From MH13 sp040219355 (lineage in GTDB: Bacteria; Pseudomonadota; Alphaproteobacteria; Rhizobiales; MH13), in NCBI GenBank assembly GCA_040219355.1, contig JAVJSN010000014.1, positions 499,718-563,717 on the forward strand: a stretch of DNA of 64,000 bases, written 5' to 3'. The notes beneath the pieces are model-generated. The model searched no databases. It was given only the letters and a program-made list of their open reading frames with translations, and was not told where the DNA came from. The translations under genes and the position numbers were made by a program. The first letter of the stretch is position 1. The number at the start of each line of letters is the position of its first letter. Below, piece by piece: positions 58,907-64,000 of the stretch.

Positions 58907-59320
58907 CTATTCGCCGATACGCTGAACGAAACGCGTTTTCACCGGAAGTTTCATCGCAGCAAGGCGCAGAGCCTCACGCGCAACGTCTTCCGAAACGCCG
59001 TCAATCTCAAACATAATACGGCCAGGCTTAACCTTGGCTGCCCAGTATTCCACCGAGCCCTTACCTTTACCCATACGCACTTCAGTCGGTTTTTTGGTTA
59101 CCGGCACATCGGGAAAGATGCGAATCCAAACGCGGCCCGCACGTTTCATATGACGCGTCATGGCACGGCGAGCGGCCTCAATCTGACGCGCTGTTACACG
59201 CTCAGGCTCTTGAGCTTTCAGGCCAAAGGCTCCGAAGGTCAGCGTCGTGCCGCCCTTGGCTGTGCCCTTGATACGGCCCTTATGCTGTTTGCGAAACTTG
59301 GTGCGTTTCGGCTGAAGCAT
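58907..59320 (-). CDS. rplP: 50S ribosomal protein L16
   Basis: 137 aa. MLQPKRTKFRKQHKGRIKG, GGTTLTFGAFGLKAQEPERV, RIFPDVPVTKKPTEVRMGKG (20 residues) followed by GSVEYW. Binds near the A site and is among the last large-subunit proteins to assemble. A 127-base gap separates it from rpsC; I see no ORF or hairpin there. Confidence 0.98.
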   Translation of the reverse strand: MLQPKRTKFRKQHKGRIKGTAKGGTTLTFGAFGLKAQEPERVTARQIEAARRAMTRHMKRAGRVWIRIFPDVPVTKKPTEVRMGKGKGSVEYWAAKVKPGRIMFEIDGVSEDVAREALRLAAMKLPVKTRFVQRIGE

Positions 59321-59447
59321 CGTCTTCGTTCCTGTATCTCATGCCTGGTCTCCGCAATGTTCACGGACGCAAGGCACATCATCAAAAGTCAGTTCATTCC
59401 AACGCGTCCGCCAAAATCCAGCGAACGCGCCAAATCATCGAAATCGT

Positions 59448-60191
59448 TTAATCGCGACGCCGTCCGCCGCCGCCACCACCACCAGAGGCTTCCAAAGCAC
59501 GGCGCTCCGAGGCCATCGGATCATGTTCCATGATCTCGCCTTTGTAGATCCACACCTTGATACCAATAATGCCGTAGGCAGTCTTGGCTTCAGCAGTGCC
59601 GTAATCGACATCAGCGCGCAACGTGTGCAGAGGAACCTGGCCTTCGCGATACCACTCAACGCGAGCAATCTCAGCACCACCGAGGCGGCCACCGGAGTTG
59701 ATCCGGATGCCAAGTGCGCCAGCTTTCATAGCGTTTTGAACAGCACGCTTCATAGCACGACGGAAGGCAACACGACGCTCAAGCTGTGAAGCAATCGACT
59801 GAGCAACCAGCGTTGCATCAGTGTCAGGCTTGCGCACTTCAACGATGTTGAGGTGCACTTCGCTGTCGGTCATCTCGGAAATGGCGCGACGGAGCTTTTC
59901 GATGTTGTCGCCCTTCGGGCCGATAATAAATCCAGGACGTGCGGTATGGATCGAAATCCGGCACTTCTTGAGTGGACGCTCAATAACGATTTTGGAAATC
60001 GCAGGATCTGCGCCACCTTTGTTGCGTCCACCGTCACTTTTCACGAAGGTCGGAAGTTTTTTCGTGATGAACTCACGGATCTTCAGATCTTCATGCAAAA
60101 GCTTGGCATAGTCATTGTCGGCAAACCAACGTGAATTCCACGTCTTGTTGATGCCCAGGCGTAAGCCTGTTGGGATGATCTTCTGGCCCAT
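59448..60191 (-). CDS. rpsC: 30S ribosomal protein S3
   Basis: 247 aa. MGQKIIPTGLRLGINKTWNS, the KH domain with ISIHTARPGFIIGPKGDNIE (20 residues), RAMKRAVQNAMKAGALGIRI and GRLGGAEIARVEWYREGQVP. The C-terminus ends in a Gly run (seven Gly) and RRRD, an alphaproteobacterial-style extension. Part of the mRNA entry channel. ATG overlaps the rplV stop by one base. Confidence 0.99.
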   Translation of the reverse strand: MGQKIIPTGLRLGINKTWNSRWFADNDYAKLLHEDLKIREFITKKLPTFVKSDGGRNKGGADPAISKIVIERPLKKCRISIHTARPGFIIGPKGDNIEKLRRAISEMTDSEVHLNIVEVRKPDTDATLVAQSIASQLERRVAFRRAMKRAVQNAMKAGALGIRINSGGRLGGAEIARVEWYREGQVPLHTLRADVDYGTAEAKTAYGIIGIKVWIYKGEIMEHDPMASERRALEASGGGGGGGRRRD

Positions 60192-60571
60192 TAAGCGGCC
60201 TCCTCAACTTCGCGAACAACAATCGTCAGGTTCGAAAACGGCTTAACGATCTTGCCGACACGGCCACGCGCACGAGGCTGCCAACGTTTCATAACCAAGG
60301 CTTTGCCAACGAATGCCTGTGCCACAACCAAATTATCGACATCCAAATCATGGTTGTTTTCAGCGTTGGCGATGGCCGATTCCAGCGCCTTTTTTACGTC
60401 CACTGCAATACGCTTGCGCGAGAAGGTAAGGTCGGCCAAGGCCTTATCTACCTTCTTGCCGCGGATCATCGTAGCGACCAAATTCAGCTTTTGCGGACTG
60501 ATGCGAAGCCGACGGACAACCGCCTTGGCTTCATTGTCAGCAAGCGAGCGTTCACGCGATGCTTTGCCCAT
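60191..60571 (-). CDS. rplV: 50S ribosomal protein L22
   Basis: 126 aa from ATG 60571; 20 upstream codons lie in rpsS and are excluded. RLRISPQKLNLVATMIRGKK, ALESAIANAENNHDLDVDNL and the tunnel-lining hairpin KRWQPRARGRVGKIVKPFSN. Together with L4 (here) narrows the exit tunnel. Confidence 0.98.
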   Translation of the reverse strand: MGKASRERSLADNEAKAVVRRLRISPQKLNLVATMIRGKKVDKALADLTFSRKRIAVDVKKALESAIANAENNHDLDVDNLVVAQAFVGKALVMKRWQPRARGRVGKIVKPFSNLTIVVREVEEAA

Positions 60572-60572
60572 C

Positions 60573-60851
60573 TTACTTCCTCTTTGCCTTCTTGTCGGCA
60601 GCGTGACCGTAGTAGGTGCGCGTAGGCGCAAACTCGCCGAACTTGTGGCCGATCATGTCTTCTGAGATCGAAACCGGAATGTGCTTTTGGCCGTTATAGA
60701 CACCAAAGGTCAGACCAACGAACTGCGGCAAGATGGTTGAGCGACGCGACCAAATCTTGATCACATCGTTGCGACCGCTCTCGCGCGCCTTATCGGCCTT
60801 CTTCAAAATGTACCCGTCGATAAACGGGCCTTTCCATACCGAACGTGACAT
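60573..60851 (-). CDS. rpsS: 30S ribosomal protein S19
   Basis: 92 aa. MSRSVWKGPFIDGYILKKAD, IKIWSRRSTILPQFVGLTFG, YNGQKHIPVSISEDMIGHKF, GEFAPTRTYYGHAADKKAKR. Head protein next to S13. One base separates its stop from the rplV start. Confidence 0.99.
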   Translation of the reverse strand: MSRSVWKGPFIDGYILKKADKARESGRNDVIKIWSRRSTILPQFVGLTFGVYNGQKHIPVSISEDMIGHKFGEFAPTRTYYGHAADKKAKRK

Positions 60852-60861
60852 GGGAGCTCCG

Positions 60862-61701
60862 TTATTTCTTCTTGCGCTGATGGCGCGAGCGAATGATGAA
60901 TTTATCGGTCGCTTTGTTCGAGCGGGTCCGTTTGCCTTTGGTCGGTTTACCCCAAGGTGTCACAGGGTGACGACCACCAGAGGTACGCCCTTCACCACCA
61001 CCGTGGGGGTGATCAACCGGGTTCATAACAACACCACGAACCGAAGGACGCCGGCCAAGCCAACGTGAGCGGCCCGCCTTACCAAGGTTTGTGTTCATAT
61101 GGTCAGGGTTTGAGACGGCACCAACGGACGCAAAACAACGACCGTGGATGAGGCGTTGTTCACCTGACTGAAGGCGCACAATAGCATAAGCACCGTCGCG
61201 ACCAACCAGTTGAGCATAAGCACCAGCGGAGCGGGCAATCTGACCACCCTTGCCAATCTTCAGTTCAACATTGTGGATGATCGTGCCAACCGGCATCGAG
61301 GCCAGCGGCATAGCATTGCCAGGCTTCACATCAGTTTTCTCGTCTGACACGATCTTGTCGCCTTCAGACAAACGCTGCGGCGCCAAAATGTAAGCCTGAT
61401 CACCATCTTCGTAGGTGACCAACGCGATGAACGCTGTACGGTTGGGATCGTACTCAAGACGTTCCACTGTACCGGTTACGCCAAGTTTCTCGCGACGTTT
61501 AAAATCGATGATGCGGTAGGTGCGCTTCACACCACCACCACGACGACGCACCGTAATGCGGCCGGTATTGTTACGACCACCTTTGGACGTCAAACCTTCG
61601 GTCAGCTGCTTAACCGGCTTGCCCTTATGCAAAGCAGAACGATCAACTGCCACCAGTTGGCGGCGCCCAGGCGATGTCGGATTGAATGTCTTCAATGCCA
61701 T
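60862..61701 (-). CDS. rplB: 50S ribosomal protein L2
   Basis: 279 aa. ALKTFNPTSPGRRQLVAVDR at the start, GRNNTGRITVRRRGGGVKRT, and the peptidyl-transferase-proximal RGVVMNPVDHPHGGGEGRTS with the conserved His. The C-terminal basic tail ends RHQRKKK. Ten bases separate it from rpsS. Confidence 0.99.
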   Translation of the reverse strand: MALKTFNPTSPGRRQLVAVDRSALHKGKPVKQLTEGLTSKGGRNNTGRITVRRRGGGVKRTYRIIDFKRREKLGVTGTVERLEYDPNRTAFIALVTYEDGDQAYILAPQRLSEGDKIVSDEKTDVKPGNAMPLASMPVGTIIHNVELKIGKGGQIARSAGAYAQLVGRDGAYAIVRLQSGEQRLIHGRCFASVGAVSNPDHMNTNLGKAGRSRWLGRRPSVRGVVMNPVDHPHGGGEGRTSGGRHPVTPWGKPTKGKRTRSNKATDKFIIRSRHQRKKK

Positions 61702-61724
61702 AGTTCTAAATCCTCATTTCGCCT

Positions 61725-62021
61725 TTAAAGACCGGTCGTCACGTCGATGGACTGACCATCTTCAAGCGTAACAATCGCCTTCTTCACGTCAGACTGTCTG
61801 CCGATCATCCCGCGAAAGCGCTTCTCTTTGCCCTTGCGAACCAGCGTATTGACGGCTTTCACCTTGACGGAGAACAGCGCTTCAACAGCCTGTTTGATTT
61901 GTGGCTTGGTCGCGGTCGGTGACACGTTGAACATCACCTGACCGTTTTCCGACGCCATGGTCGATTTCTCGGTGATCACCGGCGAGACGATCACGTCATA
62001 AAGTTTTGGGTTCGAGCTCAT
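61725..62021 (-). CDS. rplW: 50S ribosomal protein L23
   Basis: 98 aa. LYDVIVSPVITEKSTMASEN, NVSPTATKPQIKQAVEALFS, VKAVNTLVRKGKEKRFRG. Docking site for trigger factor and SRP at the exit tunnel. Overlaps rplD by four bases. Confidence 0.98.
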   Translation of the reverse strand: MSSNPKLYDVIVSPVITEKSTMASENGQVMFNVSPTATKPQIKQAVEALFSVKVKAVNTLVRKGKEKRFRGMIGRQSDVKKAIVTLEDGQSIDVTTGL

Positions 62022-62638
62022 TTGAAGCGCGCCTCCAGCGCATCGACAGCATCCTTGGAAAGGACCAGCGTGTTGCGACGCAGAATGTCATAAACATTGA
62101 TGCCCTGCACAGGCAGCACATCAATATTGGGAAGGTTGCGGGCAGCCTTGGCAAAATTGTCGTTCACCGAAGCACCATCAATGAACAGCGCGTTGGTCAG
62201 GCCGCGCTCACCGAGCACACCAGCAACAATTTTTGTCTTGGCTTCCACATCAGCAAAGCTTTCCACCACGATCAGGTTTTCAGCTTTCACCTTTGAAGAC
62301 AGCGCGTGGCGCAGAGCCAGAGCACGAACCTTTTTCGGCAAATCATGTGCATGTGAGCGAACAACTGGCCCATGAGCCTTACCGCCGCCAACAAACGAAC
62401 CAACCCGGCGCGAACCGTGACGGGCGCGACCGCCACCTTTTTGCTTACCGAACTTGGCGCCGGTGCGCGAAATCTCACCGCGCTGTTTGGTCTTGTGATT
62501 GCCGGTCTGACGCTTAGCGAGTTGATAACGAACCATGCGTTGCAGAAGATCTGCGCGCGGCTCAAGACCGAAAACCTCATCAGAGACAACAACTTTACCG
62601 GCGGCTTTGCCATCAAGTTTGGTGACTTTGATATCCAT
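62018..62638 (-). CDS. rplD: 50S ribosomal protein L4
   Basis: 206 aa. The tunnel loop GAKFGKQKGGGRARHGSRRV (20 residues) is complete, with the preceding RGEISRTG; C-terminal LPVQGINVYDILRRNTLVLS and DAVDALEARF. In E. coli L4 also represses the S10 operon; whether this holds here is unknown. Overlaps rplC by one base. Confidence 0.98.
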   Translation of the reverse strand: MDIKVTKLDGKAAGKVVVSDEVFGLEPRADLLQRMVRYQLAKRQTGNHKTKQRGEISRTGAKFGKQKGGGRARHGSRRVGSFVGGGKAHGPVVRSHAHDLPKKVRALALRHALSSKVKAENLIVVESFADVEAKTKIVAGVLGERGLTNALFIDGASVNDNFAKAARNLPNIDVLPVQGINVYDILRRNTLVLSKDAVDALEARFK

Positions 62639-63357
62639 TAGACGGCCTCCTCAACTTGAGCAGCTTCATTGGCAGCTCCAGCAGGTGCCCGATAGGCGCC
62701 TGGTGTTGGTACATCGCCTGGCAATGATTTTTTCACAGCATCACGCACCATGATCCAACCACCCTTCGAACCTGGCACCGAACCCTCAACCATAATCAAG
62801 CCACGATCGACATCAGTCTTCACGACCTTAAGGTTCTGTGTGGTCACGCGCTCATTGCCCATCTGACCAGCCATTTTCTTGCCTTTAAAGACCTTGCCTG
62901 GATCCTGGCACTGGCCGGTTGAGCCATGGGCACGGTGCGAAATCGACACACCATGGGAAGCTCGAAGGCCACCAAAATTGTGACGCTTCATGGCGCCAGC
63001 AAAGCCTTTACCGATGGACGTGCCGGACACGTCCACATACTGGCCAGCAACAAAGTGGTCGGCGGTGAATTCAGCACCGACATCAACCAAATTGTCTTCC
63101 GATACGCGAAACTCGACAACCTTGCGCTTTGGCTCAACATTCACTTTGGCGAACGCGCCGCGCTCAGCTTTGGTTGTGTTCTTCACCTTCGCAAGGCCGC
63201 AACCAAGCTGCATGGCCGTGTAGCCATTTTTTTCCATGGTGCGGTGGCCAACCACCTGGCAATTGTCGATCTTCAAAACCGTCACGGGAATATGACGCCC
63301 GTCTTCGGCGAAGATGCGAGTCATGCCCACCTTCTGTGCGATAAGTCCTGACCGCAT
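62638..63357 (-). CDS. rplC: 50S ribosomal protein L3
   Basis: 239 aa. MRSGLIAQKVGMTRIFAEDG, then the core GFAGAMKRHNFGGLRASHGV, HRAHGSTGQCQDPGKVFKGK and KMAGQMGNERVTTQNLKVVK, each 20 residues. About 25 residues longer at the C-terminus than E. coli L3, an Ala/Pro-rich tail common in alphaproteobacteria. 55 bases after rpsJ. Confidence 0.98.
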   Translation of the reverse strand: MRSGLIAQKVGMTRIFAEDGRHIPVTVLKIDNCQVVGHRTMEKNGYTAMQLGCGLAKVKNTTKAERGAFAKVNVEPKRKVVEFRVSEDNLVDVGAEFTADHFVAGQYVDVSGTSIGKGFAGAMKRHNFGGLRASHGVSISHRAHGSTGQCQDPGKVFKGKKMAGQMGNERVTTQNLKVVKTDVDRGLIMVEGSVPGSKGGWIMVRDAVKKSLPGDVPTPGAYRAPAGAANEAAQVEEAV

Positions 63358-63412
63358 GGGTCTCGTCCTTCTGATCGCGTCTAAAACGCTTTGTTCTTAA
63401 AAACTGGAGAGC

Positions 63413-63727
63413 TTAGCCGCCCAGCTTGATTTCCACATCCACACCAGCAGACAGGTCGAGCTTCATCAGCGCATCAACTGTCTGTGGGGTTGGGTCGATG
63501 ATATCCAAAAGCCGCTTATGAGTGCGGATTTCGAACTGCTCGCGGCTCTTCTTATCGATGTGCGGCGAGCGGTTGACCGTGAATTTTTCAATCCGCGTCG
63601 GCAGCGGGATAGGGCCACGCACCTGCGCACCCGTCCGCTTAGCGGTCGAAACGATTTCAACGGTCGACGTGTCGAGGACACGATGGTCGAACGCTTTCAA
63701 CCGAATTCGAATGTTCTGTCCGTTCAT
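63413..63727 (-). CDS. rpsJ: 30S ribosomal protein S10
   Basis: 104 aa. MNGQNIRIRLKAFDHRVLDT, STVEIVSTAKRTGAQVRGPI, PLPTRIEKFTVNRSPHIDKK, SREQFEIRTHKRLLDIIDPT. Head protein and transcription antitermination factor NusE. First gene of the S10 operon, 107 bases after tuf. Confidence 0.99.
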   Translation of the reverse strand: MNGQNIRIRLKAFDHRVLDTSTVEIVSTAKRTGAQVRGPIPLPTRIEKFTVNRSPHIDKKSREQFEIRTHKRLLDIIDPTPQTVDALMKLDLSAGVDVEIKLGG

Positions 63728-63794
63728 GGCCGAACCTTTTGCCTATCTACTGTGTGACCGCCCACCCTTGGGATGCCACGAGGGAATGAAAAGA

Positions 63795-63823
63795 CGCGCG
63801 GCCACCGTGTGGCACGCCGCGCG
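63795..63823. repeat. GC-rich hairpin between tuf and rpsJ
   Basis: CGCGCGGC (63795-63802) and GCCGCGCG (63816-63823) are perfect 8-base inverted repeats with a 13-base loop. On the minus strand it begins 12 bases after the tuf stop and is followed by TCTTTTCATTCC, slightly T-rich. It may cause partial termination between tuf and the S10 operon or protect the tuf mRNA end. Confidence 0.5.
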
Positions 63824-63834
63824 CTGAATGTTAT

Positions 63835-64000
63835 TTACTCGACGATTTTGGAGACGACGCCGGCGCCGACGGTGCGGCCGCCTTCACGGATAGCAAAGCG
63901 CAGCTTCTCTTCCATCGCGATCGGCACGATCAGATCAACATTGATCTCAACATTGTCGCCCGGCATCACCATTTCCACGCCCTCTTTCAAGGTCACAATG
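63835..64000 (-). CDS. tuf: Elongation factor Tu, C-terminal 54 codons (cut by window edge)
   Basis: Only the 3' end is present. The minus-strand reading ends with EMVMPGDNVEINVDLIVPIA, MEEKLRFAIREGGRTVGAGV and VSKIVE followed by TAA, the exact C-terminus of bacterial EF-Tu domain III. Placed directly before rpsJ, as in most alphaproteobacteria where fusA-tuf lead the S10 operon. Confidence 0.97.
   Translation of the reverse strand, partial: IVTLKEGVEMVMPGDNVEINVDLIVPIAMEEKLRFAIREGGRTVGAGVVSKIVE

Noticed and set aside
1..64000. tRNA, rRNA, CRISPR arrays, IS elements or prophage genes
   Set aside because: By eye I found no T-loop GTTCRA context forming a cloverleaf, no regularly spaced repeats and no transposase or integrase; a covariance-model or profile scan would be more sensitive.

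Overview
The window is a chromosomal segment of an alphaproteobacterium, most likely a member of the Hyphomicrobiales (Rhizobiales). The evidence is gene order and gene style: dusB-ntrB-ntrC-ntrY next to ispDF and cinA, a pyruvate dehydrogenase E1-beta that carries its own lipoyl domain, a fused ispDF, adk between secY and rpsM, ATP12 beside a propionyl-CoA carboxylase, and a LexA gene preceded by alphaproteobacterial GTTC-N7-GTTC boxes. I saw no tRNA, rRNA, CRISPR, insertion sequence or prophage. Coding density is very high and no gene-free stretch exceeds 300 bases.

Layout. 1-4.3 kb (minus strand): nitrogen regulation, with dusB, ntrB, ntrC and the 5' part of ntrY. 4.5-6.2 kb (plus): isoprenoid gene ispDF and pncC/cinA. 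6.2-15.4 kb: a COQ10/RatA-like START protein, a class D beta-lactamase on the plus strand, lipA, a small GlsB-type membrane protein, then lpdA, a YdcH-like protein, pdhC, pdhB, pdhA and ftsB, i.e. lipoate synthesis beside the lipoate-using pyruvate dehydrogenase complex. 15.5-23.1 kb (mostly minus): eno, kdsA, a VOC protein, pyrG, a LysR regulator with a small divergent ORF, secG and tpiA. 23.3-31.7 kb (plus): ppiD, trpE-trpG-trpD-trpC, moaC, moeA and lexA with two SOS boxes.

31.7-39.1 kb (plus) is the most accessory-looking block. It holds a tripartite tricarboxylate transporter (tctC, tctB, tctA), a TetR regulator, a Gfo/Idh/MocA oxidoreductase with an unusual dinucleotide motif, a dihydrodipicolinate-synthase-like (DUF993-type) protein and a TIM-barrel isomerase. 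An 18-bp near-perfect palindrome lies on the -10 region of its promoter. Together these look like a self-regulated uptake and catabolic operon for an unidentified small acid or sugar acid. It is my best candidate for an undescribed system.

39.1-48.9 kb (mostly minus): degQ-like protease, rarA, crcB, a RluA-family pseudouridine synthase, a small membrane protein, ATP12 and pccB, with pccA split off by a plus-strand DUF1624 membrane acyltransferase-like gene. 49.0-64.0 kb (minus): the complete S10-spc-alpha ribosomal super-cluster from rpsJ to rplQ, including secY, adk and rpoA, with the 3' end of a tuf gene at the right edge. Several intergenic gaps of this cluster, and gaps near lipA, lpdA and tctC, contain strong inverted repeats that the gene list does not explain.
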